From positions 841,762 to 905,761 of the forward strand of contig MZZL01000405.1 in the NCBI GenBank assembly GCA_002749535.1: a DNA stretch of 64,000 bases, read 5' to 3'. The stretch is from Apophysomyces variabilis. Lineage: Eukaryota > Mucoromycota > Mucoromycetes > Mucorales > Mucoraceae. Below the pieces are notes generated by a model that worked only from the letters and a program-made list of their open reading frames with translations, was not told the origin of the DNA and ran no database searches. Below are positions 22,991-35,651 of the stretch, piece after piece (the stretch's first letter is position 1; each line of letters starts with the position of its first letter). The position numbers and the translations under genes are program-made.

Positions 22991-23984
22991 GTATATTTAA
23001 AATAATTCGAGTGAACGTGACCCCGTCTGTCTAAGAGGACGCCGACGGAACGACCTCCACACGACAGCACACATGACTCTTATCGTTCAATCAAAGATCG
23101 AGTTTGTCCATAGATAGAAAGTTTTGGATTTCTCACCCAGCCGTAGCCCAATCCAAAGGATCCATCAGGGACAAGGTGTGTTTTCCCCCTAAAAGAAAAG
23201 ATCTGCCATATGCATATCTGTATCCGATCCTACCAAGGGCTTGTTTGAGTATGACTTGGAGTCTCTATTCTGTTTCAGATATGTTACATAACAACTGTTA
23301 CTGTGCAGGTTGCTATGCATCAACACACACGATTCCGATCGAAATTTTTAACGCACCTAATTCATCTACAACCTTGTTCTGTTCATTTGCTTACTATTTG
23401 TCTGCGTACGCCATTGAAAACCGAATTGTATTTGCTACTCGAACAGAATTTTATCGTTCTGTTTTAGTTGTTTGCGTCTGTCATAGTTTTATTGATAACA
23501 TGTTATGTAAACAAAACTGCATGCTGCTAGGCAACAACAACTTATCCACAGTTGTAGTATGCATAATTTCATTGTGCAACGTTGAATAGTTTGTGTTAAA
23601 TACCATAGCAGTTTTACAACGTTCGTTTTTTAACTATCTTCAGGGGAAATAAGCAAACACCATCAAGTATAAATAAACAAATATCCCACTGTCATGAGGC
23701 TCCCCGCTCACATGTGAAGCTGATCATGCAAGAGATAAGAAGTCTGAGGATGGTGGTAGTTTATGTACAGATGATCTCATTGCGTCTTCATTAGGTAATT
23801 ATCACCTTTTTACTTTGGCACCGAAATGCGGGACAAGAACAGTTTAATGGTGTATTGCGGAGCTGCAAGTCGCTGCTACGCCGCCATGGTGATCGTCATG
23901 TGGACGGAGGAAATAAGGCGACATTAAATATCCTTCCGCGCCGCGTCTTTTCCACCCGTTCTTCTTCTTTTCTGCTCTTCTACA
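22991..23984. other. Upstream region of the fungalysin gene
   Basis: A long plus-strand frame (about 23104-23589, 161 codons without stop) is Cys/Ile/Tyr-rich and has no recognisable motif; its only ATGs are internal. The last 150 bp before 23985 are CT-rich (CGTTCTTCTTCTTTTCTGC) and probably are the promoter and 5' leader of the peptidase. Confidence 0.35.
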
Positions 23985-26452
23985 ATGAAATATCCCATTA
24001 CTACCGCGATATCGCTATGTCTCTGTGCTGCATCCACGTTGGGTGCAGCCTTCCCCCCTCCTAGTCATCAAGACATGACAAGCTATACACAAGGACTCTC
24101 CAAAAGCTTCGGGCCGCAGCCACTTTATAGTGAATATCAATCTTCTCCAAATATGTTCAGCACGATCGCTTCTCTATCATCTAGTCCTGAGGAAATTGCC
24201 ATAGCGTTTGCTAAATCAGAAATCACCAATGGGGATTTCGTGGTGAAAAGCTCGTACAAAACAGATCTTACTGGTGTAACACACGTTCATTTACGCCAGA
24301 GAGTACATGGCCTTGAAGTTGCCAATGCACGTATCAACATCAACGTTGACAGGAACGGAAAGATCCTATCTTATGGTGACTCGTTCAATAAAGGAAAATA
24401 TCGCATTCAGAAACAGAACCACGGTATTCTTTGGGTAAAAATAAAAAAAACTTTAGCTTGTCATTGGACCGGTTATTGAAACTTTCTTTCAGCGAGTGCA
24501 GGATGGATTGAACTTGATCTCCAACACCGTGTCCCAAGTATTCTTCCGATCACCCGTAGCTTCAAAACAGAATGAGGATGATTATTCGATTGCACAGAAA
24601 GGCGAGCCAGTGATTAGCCCTACGGACGCCGTACTCTCCCTCCTAGCATTTGTGCAACACTCGCTACCGGAACCTGGTATTGTCACTCAACTTTCTCCTG
24701 CCTCGATTCAGCCAACGGTGAGGTCATCCTTCCGACCGAGTGGAGAAGCCGATACGGTCTATAGCTTTGATAATGTTCCCTATTCACAATCACCCGTGGA
24801 AGCCCGCCAAGCTTACATGCAACTAAGCAACGGAGACTTGGTCCTAGTGTGGGATATCCAGATGGAACTCCGCGACAATTGGTACAACGCACACGTTAAT
24901 GCCCATGATGGCACAGTGATTGGTCTCGTTGATTGGGTAGCCGACGCCGCATACTATAACGTCATCCCATTCGGATATAACGATCCCTCAGAATCGTTGC
25001 AGAAATTACTCAAAGATCCTTTTGATACCTTCGCCAGTCCCGTAGGATGGCATACGCAAGGGTTACCGAGCAGTAACAACAACCCCACCTTCAATGTGAC
25101 GATCGGCAACAACGCCTACACTCACACTAACCCCGATGGAGAAGATGAGTGGAAGAATAACTACCGACCTCATGGAAAGGTCCAGGAGAATGGCGATATT
25201 GTTTTCGACTATGTCGCCGAATTTGACAAACAGGAACCAGATCAGTATGAAGATGCTGCTGTCACTAACTTATTCTATTTGTGCAACAAGGTAGAGTACT
25301 TCACAGGATCCATAACTTTGCTACCTTCATATATAGGTCCCCATTAATCGATCTTTCTTTTGAATAGATCCATGATTTGTACTATCGTTATGGGTTTGAT
25401 GAAAAGGCTGGTAAGTCTGATTCGTATGAAAAATCAAAGGAGCCGGTATGTCTAACACCCGTGATCTAGGTAACTTTCAGCAAGATAATTTTGGCCGTGG
25501 GCGTGGAAATGATGGCAACGTCGGCGCAGGTGACGCAGTGGTTGCCAATGCCCAAGATGGATCCGGACGAAACAATGCTAACTTTGCCACTCCACCGGAT
25601 GGAAGACACGGAAAGATGCGTATGTACGTTTGGGATGAAACAAAACCAATGCGAGATGGCGACTTTGAAAGCGGTATCGTCATCCACGAATATACCCACG
25701 GTTTGTCAAACCGCCTGACCGGTGGACCTGATGACAGTAATTGTCTGGGATGGGGTGAAGCAGGTGGTATGGGCGAAGGATGGGGAGACTTTGTCGCTAC
25801 CATTGTTCGCATGAACGAGAATCATACACGTGACAGCATCTTTGAAATGGGAAGCTGGGCCAATGGCGGTCAAGGCATCCGCAAGTACAAGGTATGTTTG
25901 TTTGGATCTCTTCCTATAAGACCGATGGTGAAAAAGGACGAACCGATGACTTATATCGAGCATTATTCCTAGTATTCCACCGACATGAAAGTCAACCCAA
26001 GTACCTACCACATCATGGACAGATTCGACTACTGGGGCGTCCATGCCAAAGGCGAGGTCTGGGCTGTGATGCTCTACGAAGTCTACTGGAACCTTGTGGA
26101 TAAGCATGGTTTCACTCCCGATTTGTTCCCTCCAGCGCCTGCTGACGGCGGACTAACCATGACCGATGATGATCTGGAGCGTGTCCGTAAGCACATTGTT
26201 TCCAACGGAAACACACTCGCCCTCCAGTTGGTGATCGATGGCATGAAACTTCAAAAGTGTGACCCCGGTTTCTTGGACGCCCGTGATGCTATCCTTGATG
26301 CTGACCAGGCTTTGACCGGTGGCGAGAACTACTGTTTGATCTACAAGGCATTCGCCAAGCGGGGTCTTGGTGTGGACGCTAAATTGAAGCGAGAAGGATT
26401 CTTCGAACGAAGAGTCGAAAGTTACGATGTACCTGACAAATGCAGAGATTAA
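23985..26452 (+). CDS. Secreted fungalysin metallopeptidase (M36)
   Basis: Zinc endopeptidase made as a preproenzyme and matured outside the cell to digest protein. Five exons: 23985-24434, 24493-25290, 25368-25410, 25470-25891, 25973-26452, giving 730 residues; family members are usually about 630. A signal peptide, [20 protein letters not shown], starts it. The FTP/pro-domain includes [20 protein letters not shown] and ILSYGDSF. The catalytic domain holds HEYTH (about 503-507; two zinc ligands and the catalytic Glu) and GEGWGDF, whose Glu (about 533) is the expected third ligand. It ends [19 protein letters not shown] plus a basic tail. The exon 1 donor (TGG before GTAAAA) was chosen to hold frame. 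It converges with the P450 gene. Genes of this family are often multicopy in Mucorales. Confidence 0.95.
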
Positions 26453-26966
26453 GTCTCTTTTGGACTATATTCCTTTTTTCTAAAGCTTTCTTTCTGTGGT
26501 CTGCGTGTATAAAGGCTCCGTAAATTCATTCGTACATACACTGTGCCCTTCCCTCTTTTCCCAATCTTTTCAATTTCGTCAATCACATACTTTCACAAAT
26601 ACCAACAAATGTTTGTCCCGTCAATCCTTGATACTATATAAAGAGCCTATAACAAGAAGGCGTAAAGCCAAATGATTTTGGTCTATCAAACTATAAACGA
26701 GCTAGTCTACGTAAAATGTACATTAGAATGTTCAGATTAACGACAAGTACTTGCAGACAATAAACACGGGTACCTGCTTATCCGCTAACTTACTGGGTGC
26801 TTTGGCAGCCTTGGCTGAGGGAATCATACTATTTATTTTCAGTTATCTTACGTAAGTCATAAAACAATGCCTGCGAGCCTGGCTAGCAAGGGCATGATAG
26901 GTGGGCTTATGTAAATTATACTATACAAGCAATACATATTTTGTTGGTTGCGCCTTTAAGCAGCGC
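26453..26966. other. Convergent 3' spacer of fungalysin and P450
   Basis: About 510 bp with no open frame of note. It carries the 3' untranslated regions of both genes. Confidence 0.5.
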
Positions 26967-29001
26967 TTAATGTCTATTACAGAAGCGTACATTATAGGAT
27001 TTGGGGAATGCCATGAGACCGCTATGCACCGTTGACTTGATGTCTGGATAAATAGGCTGTCCTTGCGGGTCGATATCTGGCTCGACCGTGCAATTTCCAA
27101 ACAGTTGGGCAAAGAGCATGAATATTTCAGCTTCAGCCTACAGCAGTAGGGTAAATAATTGAAGAAGAGAAAAAGAACTGCTATCCTTACCAAGTTTATT
27201 CCGGGACAGATACGTCTACAGAACCAGGGGAAAAACAAATGAGAAATTTGTCATAATTACCGAACTTGTGGATGTTTACCTTCCCCAGCCAAATGTATAG
27301 TGATCCCGCTCCTGTACGGGACCTGCTGCACTAGCACTCATCGATTTATTATCATTTGCGTAGCGTTCGGGGTAAAATGCATGAGGGTCATCAAAGCGGC
27401 TTGGGCTTCTGTTTAACTCCATCAGATTCGCAAGGAGCGTTGCTCCTTTGGGTATATAATATCCTTTGTATTCAACTAGTCAACCATATAAGATGATTTC
27501 CATTTATGGGTTTATTTAATTACTTACAATCTTCGCTTGTTGCGTGAGGCACGCCAAATGCACCTACGCTACGGGTTCGTAGGCATTCTTTGATAACGCA
27601 AAACGTGTACGGAAATGCACTACGGTCATTGATATTGGGTGCACGTCCATGTTGCTTCGTAAATGCGTCGATTTCGTCTGCTACCTTTTTTTGGACGTCT
27701 GCATGATGGCTCAGAATAGCTAATGACCACGTCAAAGCCGTGGCTGTTGTATCTGTTGCTCCAATGAGGATGTCGCCTAAAACCAGATGAAATATATTAA
27801 TTAAGCTGCGGGTTCGTCACCAAGCTAGATTCTTACCAAAGGCAACCAAAAGATCGGCATCGTCTAATCCATACTCTTCTTTCCGTGAGTAGAGGGCCTT
27901 GACCAAACAATCTTTGTCGCAGCTTAAACCTTGTTGTATTAATCGCTGGATGTACGGATCACGCTTGGTTGCAATGATCTCTTCATAGTATTTTCGGATT
28001 CCTGTGAAACGATCCACGATAGACATTATTGGGAAAAAAGCGGAGACGTCCGTGGTTGCACCGGTTTCTCGGAAAAGGTCGTCAATGAAATACATAGTCT
28101 CTATGGCAATAGGATCTTCCAGGGACTTTGCACGTCGGTTCACCATGACCATCAGGATAATATTCAAAGACATCAGTTGCAAATAATGTCTCGGATCAAT
28201 CGATTGTTTGGTTTCTGTAGCGGATATCATTTGTTCAACAATGGATTTAGCTTCGTATTCAATCTGCGGGATGAAGTTTTCAATTGCTTTGGAGGTCATA
28301 ATCGAGTGCACTTTGAAACGCATTAATTTAAGGAGACTTTTTTCATTATTTGCTAAAGTTGGCTTACCAGCAGATCTTGTCTTTCTCCATTTCTTTCCAG
28401 GATTTCCAAAAGCTATTCCTCTGTTGGCAAGTTGGATATGCGTGAACAAAAGGGGAAGAAGTGACATGTGCATTTGTTTAGTTACCTTCCGGATTTGGAA
28501 TAGAATTCATGGCAGAAGGTGTTGTATGGTCGCATCGAAGTGATACTTCCTCGACTACTGAAGATGTCTTGAGCGATTTCTGGGTCTGAAATGATAATCC
28601 ACGTCTGTACACCCATACGAACGCGAATGATCGGCCCTTTTCAGATGGTACATGATCGGTGAGAATCAATGATTGTCCTCTTTTGCTTTGGGAGAGGCCA
28701 CATACCAAGTTCCTTATGCCACTCCCTGATTTTATCCAAAGGTACGCTCATCATGGTTAACAGATGACCTAAAGCCAAACCGTGAGTAAATTGTTTGGCA
28801 ACGATAAATTCTATAGAAGATTTTGTTATTACCGATCACTGGATAACAAGACTTCGGCATAGGGACATGTTGAAGGCCAAGAGGTAATTTTTTCTCTTCA
28901 TTTGTGATAAAGAAAGAGAAAGCACCCGCAAGCGTCACTGCACTTATTGCTGTGATCAAGTTATTCTTTGTGGTATATGAAGTAAGAAGGTTATCGATCA
29001 T
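26967..29001 (-). CDS. Cytochrome P450 monooxygenase (CYP509-like)
   Basis: Membrane-bound haem-thiolate enzyme that inserts one oxygen atom into an organic substrate with electrons from P450 reductase; the substrate is unknown. Nine exons on the minus strand: 29001-28833, 28768-28706, 28636-28486, 28420-28368, 28310-27837, 27776-27528, 27475-27280, 27215-27191, 27137-26967, giving 516 residues. An N-terminal hydrophobic anchor is followed by PMPKSCYPVIG. The I-helix has GATDTT (309-314), the K-helix ECLR (367-370), and the haem loop FGWGRRICPG places Cys455. That cysteine is coded by a 25-nt exon. An in-frame ATG 90 bp upstream exists (29091); I prefer 29001 because CT-rich leader-like sequence precedes it. 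The CYP509 label is from overall resemblance to Mucorales P450s. Confidence 0.92.
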
Positions 29002-32000
29002 CACCAGAAAAAAGTAAGAGATAGAAGAGAAAGAGAGAAGATGAATTTTTTTTCCGTTTACAAAGCCGATAGAATTTTCGGTGAGGTCCATTTATTACAT
29101 ACTTTTTCTAAATTCAAGCGGCTTTTGGCGTCGCGTGATAAAATGAATAGATAATACCAAAAGAAACAAAAGAAAAAGAAGAAAGACTAAACCTTTAGTC
29201 CTACTTGACGCCGAAGATAACAAGGTTATTATTCATCTTGTTTGAGTAATTCGGTGTATCCTAGACAAAGCAACCAAGGCACTTTGAAATCTTAACCATG
29301 TAACAGAAAAGAACCGGTAGTACAGAAGACGCTGTCATCCTGACCTGCCTTTTTCAACTGTTTTTTACTTCATGCAGCTGCTTTTCCGTGGCCCATAAGG
29401 CCAAAAAAAAAAAAAGAAGACTTATAACACTGCTAAAGAAAAGTCTTCTTATACCAGGATGATCCATTGATATCTTAGAAAATGTGAACCGACCAAACCC
29501 ATCTTTATCCTTTGACGTTTATTTCAAAGAGAGACCAAAACTGCGCGCGGTAAATGACTGAGGAGGCCGAGAGCTGGAACCATTTACTGTGTCTCGGAAC
29601 ATGGGAAAAAAGGGCAATACGCCCAACCACAGCCGTTGGCTGAAACTTTTCCCTACTCTAAAATTCCCAAGACTCCTGAGCACCATTGATGAAGGAATAT
29701 CTTATGCCGAATTCAAAAAGAAAAGTTTCAGATATCGTATTACATCAGCAGATGGGTGATGGTACTAGGCTATTTTTGCGTCATTGCAAGCTTAAACTCA
29801 ACGGCGTTTCAAAAAGAAAACAAGGGCACCAAACAAAGCAGCATGCCTAATAATTACGATTAGACCCAAACAGACGGGTATCAGGTTAGACCATGTCAAA
29901 CCTACGATAATGGTAAATATCAAAACGAACAATGGATGTCCAGGTTATGGCTGAACTGCTTTGTGGCGTAAGATCCAATTTGTGGTGACACATAATTTAG
30001 TATGAGCAGAAAACTTCTCACACCTGAAACACTGAGTCCTGACTATTCTTTCTTTTGTTTGAAAGGTTATTATGCCAAAGGAAAGTTGTTTAGCAACGTG
30101 TACGTCTATTTCATTTCCATGATTAAGGTTTCCTTGGGTATCCGAATAAGAGAGACCAAACGTGGCAAGCATGGAAAGGTGAGACAGGCAGGACACTCAG
30201 ACGATCACGCACTTTTGCTTCGCAGATAGCTCAACCTGTTTCCCGAAACCGCGGCAAGCATTATACTGTCGGCACGTTCAATTGTTCATTACCGATGACT
30301 GCAGATAAAACGTAGCTATCAAATTGTATGGTATTACCTGTTTCTAATGGAAAGATTGATGCGGCGTAGCATTTCAAAAAGTGATCGAGGTTTGATCATC
30401 GCATCTTTCGTTCATATAACCTAAATAGGACATTGTGTTACAGTGAAATTAAATTTAGACACGTTTTCCAGGGTAACTTCTTTTCGTGTTCCTGGAGACG
30501 ATAGTGAAAGAAAAGTTGAGTATTATCCTCATCAAGCTCAATATATCATTAAATGACTGTTAAAGTAAGTCTGTCTCTACTTTATCATGCCTAGTCAGTT
30601 GCAGGCAAAACGGGATGACGACGACTTGTTTTCGACAAAAATGGCATTAGAGCGCGTAGTGACGAGTCGTCGGAAACGACAAACCGGATTTTGCCTTTTC
30701 CCTGCATGCCTTGATCAATAAGGCAACCATCCCCAAAAATTTCCATCGCAGTCCCAAACACCGGCACATCATTTCCGAGCAAACATCGAATTGCCAATCC
30801 CTTTTCTTTGCAGTTCGATTACAGCGAACAGACAGGCCATCCAACCATTAGGCAAACCAAAGAGAACTAGCAAAGGATTCATCTGTGTCCTTAATAAATC
30901 CCTCCTTCAGGTCCACGAGTTGCACGTGTCTTGAACGATGCTGGGCTTTGGACCTGCCTGACATCCTTTGATTCGCTCTCGTTTCTCACATTTTGCAATC
31001 ACTTACATCGGAATACTTCAGTTTACTTATTCCTGCTTGCTTTAATGCTGTCATCCTACGTGATTCCTGTTAAACTCCATATTATATGGGAACCAATGAT
31101 GGATTTCTTCTGGCCAACAGAAGAAGTTTAGCACTCTATGATAAAACAGCTGCTGAAACAATAAATATTACGTGAAAATAGCGCATGAACGACAAACAAT
31201 GAGTTCCCCTGAGATCTGAGGCTATATACCTACCGTACCGCTTGTATTTTTCAAACTGGCAAGTTGAACCGAGCTGTAGGCGAACCCTCCAGCAACCTCG
31301 GACCGTCATTCGGTGGATAACTTCCGATTACTAAACTACTGCTTCGTTGAAACGATCTATAGATCACGTTGCACTGCTCAACCAATCAGTCTGTTGAAAG
31401 TTTGGGTCCATCGTTGCTTTTTTTTTTACGTAGTATGTACGGAGCCGATCGTTCTAGAACTCAGACGTGGAATGGAAGATATTCATTCTGGTTCATTTGG
31501 CTGGATCCGGATGGCTTGATTTATCGGCAAGGCAAAACCAATATACCGTCAGCTAATGCTTGGTTTTCCAGGTGGTTTTATTGCTGCATTTGCTTAACCA
31601 ACGCTGAGAAAATACTAATTGCTTGTATAAGCCTTATTCAATGGCATCAATAACTTTATATGGTGTATTTGCTCCCCAATACATTTGCTAACGGGTAATT
31701 CCTACATTCACCAGAACCTTTCTTAACGAGTATATGTTGTTTCATCAGGTTAGATGGTCAGCGATGTTAAAGACATTTCGTCCAATGAGATAAGAAAGAA
31801 TATATTTCGCTTCGACATGGATGAAGTACAATACACGATTGCTATTACTTAGGTTATAAATGTGTTAATACTTTGTGTTCGAAGTCGTAGAGAAAACGAA
31901 AGCATCCTGTCCTGTTACGCGATGTCAAGTGCTTTGACTGAATCTAAATTTATATCGCACAACGTTTGGATTTATTGCGCACAACAAACTAGAGCAATAT

Positions 32001-32608
32001 CAAGCTTTGGACACGTTCTAAGCATGGAGCGGAAAGTAGACATGATTTTTTAGCAAAACCTATTTCTGCCTGATCAATACGGCAGTTATTTGCAGGAAAC
32101 TTTCGTTTTCTGGTTCTTCAGTCAACGATCCACGGATATTCGCTGTGTCTGCTTGTGCACGATCCATCTAAGCAAATAGTATCATGCATCGAGGAGACTC
32201 ATGTAGAAAATTCAACCAATTGACATCATTGTGAACACAACTGGCTTTTTCTTTTGCTAAGAGCATGGAGGAATAAAAGAGGAGAAAGCAACCAGCCATG
32301 AAGATGAAAGTAGTGTGTTATTGTATAGATAAGCAGAAGAACTTCCGTGTACGCCCGGCCAATGAAGTTGTCCTATCTAGGTGATACAAGTGCGATAACA
32401 AAACCATATCAACGGTGTCGAGTACGATGATACCTTGGATGCACCAATCATGCTATTGCTCAGGCGAATACAGTTGTCACTCAAAATGCATCCCTCAGTG
32501 TCGTAAACTGTTATTCAAAGCCCGCAAGACATGCTAAGAAAATAAGGCTTCTCCCAGTTTGGCATTAATTCTTTCTTGGCCTTTTCTTTCTTCCTTATTT
32601 TTTAACCC
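29002..32608. other. 3.6-kb gene desert
   Basis: No gene is supported. Minus-strand frames of 68-83 codons occur at 29945-30196 (with QCFRCEKFSAHTKLC) and 30591-30797 (with GNDVPVFGTAMEIFGDGCLI); the latter has balanced base use and could be a relic, but no family is recognised. Plus-strand frames at 31313-31653 overlap each other and look random. The UreG promoter lies at the right edge, with a CT-rich leader before 32609. Confidence 0.4.
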
Positions 32609-33923
32609 ATGTCTTCTACCTGTCGTTTTGAGGATCAATTATCAAATACATCATCAGCACAGCATTTGCATGATCATGGTGATGGGCATATGCACTCACA
32701 CGGAGGAGGAGACGCGCACGGACATACCCATGAGCAATTGGATCATCCAGGACGCTATGAAGAGCGACCAGAAGCCATTTACCAAAACAGAGATTGGTCT
32801 GAACGTGCCTTTACTGTTGGTATCGGAGGGTAAGGGGTTCTTTGTTCAAAAGAAATAAGGATACGTGTGGACCGCCTGTGTGTGTTTCTCTTGTGGGATT
32901 CTGATGCCTTCTTTTGTTTTTTCCCTTCAACAGACCTGTGGGTTCAGGAAAAACTGCATTAATGCTAGCCCTTTGTCAAAGACTTCGCAATGACTATTCC
33001 ATTGCGGCAGTGACCAACGACATTTTTACAAAGGAGGATACGGAGTTCTTGGTTAGAAACGAGGCTTTACCGGCAGAGAGGATTATGGCTATTGAAACAG
33101 GTGGATGCCCTCATGCAGTAAGTTAACCTACCAGACATCACATGGAGAACAGACAAGCTCATCATCGGAGAAAACAAAAACCCTTTTTCAGGCAATTCGG
33201 TACGTATCCGAATGCATTGTACTATGTTGCGTTTACTGATTTTCCACTGTTCTTCTTATCACTTCTTGTGGTAATAACAGAGAGGATGTTTCTGCTAACA
33301 TGAATGCATTGGAGGTGCTTCATGCAAAATTTAATACCCAGCTATTGTTGATCGAATCAGGTGGTGACAACCTTGCAGCCAACTATAGGTAACCAACAAA
33401 GATGATGTCGTCCCATTAATTCACTCCGTCTCGTTTTTGTAGTCGTGAATTAGGTACAGTGGATAACCACAGCGTGAAGTAGGATTGAGATTAAAAAATA
33501 TTAGCGGATTATATCATCTATGTCATTGACGTTGCTGGCGGTGACAAGGTTCCTCGAAAAGGAGGTATGTATGCATTTTTCTTATGTTACCTTTGATATG
33601 TGCTGAGTCAGTTTCAACTCATTCTTTTCATTTCCGAAAGGTCCTGGTATCACGCAAAGTGATTTGTTGATTATCAACAAGACAGATCTCGCTGACATTG
33701 TTGGTGCAGACTTGGAGGTCATGTCGCGCGACGCTAAGAAGATGAGGTAGACAGACAGCTTTGCTTCTCTTTCTACATGATTGGATGAAAGATTTTAACC
33801 TTGTTATTTAGAGGGAATGGGCCTACCGTTTTTGCTCAAGTCAAGAATGGTGTAGGTATGGATGAGATTATCAATCTTATTCTGGGTGAATGGCGTGCAA
33901 GTGGTGCATCTAAAACGCTATGA
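32609..33923 (+). CDS. ureG: Urease accessory GTPase UreG
   Basis: SIMIBI-class GTPase that, with UreF and UreD/H, delivers nickel to apo-urease in the cytosol. Eight exons: 32609-32829, 32934-33117, 33192-33199, 33281-33388, 33443-33453, 33505-33564, 33641-33746, 33812-33923, giving 269 residues (plant UreG about 275). The N-terminus is rich in His/Gly/Asp ([19 protein letters not shown]), a metal-binding tail typical of eukaryotic UreG. The P-loop GPVGSGKT is at 74-81, with further family blocks [43 protein letters not shown] and the guanine-specificity NKTDL. Exons 3 and 5 are only 8 and 11 nt; both are needed for the conserved blocks CPHAAIRED and YSRELADYI. No other urease gene is in the window. 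Confidence 0.95.
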
Positions 33924-34064
33924 TGTTAATATGCTTATCGTTGATTCAACGTTTATCCCAACATTTGGGTTTATTCTTCATGTGCGTATCGCTTGCTGGC
34001 ATTGAAAATAAAGCGTAAAAAAATCAAAAGGTCCTTTTTTCCCGACTTCTATTTCCTTTGCCTA

Positions 34065-35448
34065 ATGGAATTCCTTCAAACGATTGCCCAAGATTCGAAA
34101 CTTCTTGTAGCGACTACAGCATTGGCCACGGTTGGTGCTCTGTATGTCAGCTCCCAAGTTTTCAGCTTTGTCAAAATGCTGCTTGAATTGTACATCTTGA
34201 AAGGCATCTCGGTAAATTGCTCGAGAAAACCGTGTACTTTCTGACGCGTCAAACTAAAACACGGTTTGTCCCTTGCAGCTGAAGAAGTTTGGTGCCGGGA
34301 ATGGTGCTTGGGCAGGTAAAGTACAATGACAAACTGCAGAGAGCTGTCGAGACTTTTTTGACATGGAATTTTCAATTTTCTTATCATAGTCATTACGGGC
34401 GCATCCGACGGCATTGGTAAGGAATTCGCCTCTCAGTTGGCGAAGAACAAATTCAACGTCTTGCTTGTTTCGCGTACCGCATCGAAGCTGGAGGCAATTG
34501 CACAAGAATTGAGTAAGTTGACGACGTTTCGAACCGTGTAGTCATAACCTTGCGTTTCTCTTTTTCGGCAGATCAACAGTATGGTATTGAGACAAAGACT
34601 TATGCGATGGATTTCACAAAGGGAGATGATCGTGATTTCGCTCAATTGGGTGAAATTATTAACGGCATTCGTGTGGGCGTTCTGGGTAAGTCATGTTCAT
34701 ACTTTCTAACGGAAGCTAATGTTTATGATGGTTCTAGTCAATAACGTTGGCACAAATCACGATATTCCTACGCCATTTGCTGAAGAGGACGAGAAGGTTA
34801 TTAACAACATCGTCGAGGTCAACATTAAGGGTGCTATGAAGATGACCAAGCTTGTACTGCCTCAAATGCGTGAAAAGTAAGGCTTCTAAGCTGTTATTCT
34901 TGCTTTCCGCTAATTTTCCATCAACAGCCGCTCTGGTTTGATCTTGAACCTTGGTTCTTTCTCTGGTCTCGTTGCCACGCCTTTCCTCTCCGTTTATTCT
35001 GCCGGAAAAGCTTTCCTATGTACCTGGTCCCAGGCACTTGGTACCGAATTGGCCTCGGAAGGCATTGTTGTGGAAAATATCAACACTTACTTTGTCGTAT
35101 CCGCTATGAGCAAGATCCGCAAACCCTCCCTCCTGATTCCACTTCCCAAGCCCTATGTCGCCTACGTGTTGTCGAAGATTGGTTTGGCTTGTGGCGCCAG
35201 CACACCTTTCACCTCCACACCCTATCCTACCCACGGCATTGCCAACTGGTTGATCGACAATGTGTTCAACAGCACATTCTGGGTGAGACAGAACTACGGT
35301 AAGTCGTAAACATGTGGATATCAACCAATCGATCGTTTAATTTTCAATTTTTTCATTTTCTTTTCTCGCAGCTATTCAAAAGGATATTCGCAAAAGAGCA
35401 CTCCGTAAACGTGAGCGTGAAGCTGCTGCTGCCAGAAAGGATAACTAG
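34065..35448 (+). CDS. Very-long-chain 3-ketoacyl-CoA reductase (KAR)
   Basis: NADPH-dependent ER reductase, second step of the microsomal fatty-acid elongation cycle (yeast Ifa38/Ybr159w). Seven exons: 34065-34211, 34279-34315, 34390-34512, 34572-34685, 34738-34876, 34928-35298, 35372-35448, giving 335 residues. An N-terminal hydrophobic segment is followed by the short-chain dehydrogenase nucleotide motif [12 protein letters not shown], the catalytic Ser in LGSFSG (about 197), and Tyr210/Lys214 in SVYSAGK. A second hydrophobic region lies near 245-265, then a strongly basic tail ([14 protein letters not shown]) that could serve ER retention. It stands 141 bp after UreG on the same strand. 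Its very-long-chain products feed ceramide, the substrate of the IPC synthase coded at 58.3-59.7 kb. Confidence 0.93.
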
Positions 35449-35651
35449 ATGATCACCATTTCAAGAAAAGTAGTAAAAAATAAAACAATGGGAGACCATG
35501 CCCGGCTTCATCTGTCACTTGAAGATCCGCTCCAAAAATCAAGTTACCTTGGGGATTTAGGAAATACTTATCTGCACGATGAGTGGTACAAGTAACTTGG
35601 ATATTTCCTTTCTCTCTCTCTTTCTTTTCTCTGTTATCTAGCTAAAAAAAC

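Noticed and set aside
25477..26107. Long minus-strand frames over the fungalysin catalytic exons
   Set aside because: Shadows of a well-supported M36 gene on the other strand; no independent motif.
26967..35448. A biosynthetic gene cluster around the P450
   Set aside because: Neighbours are a peptidase, UreG and a fatty-acid elongation reductase; no polyketide, peptide or terpene synthase is present.
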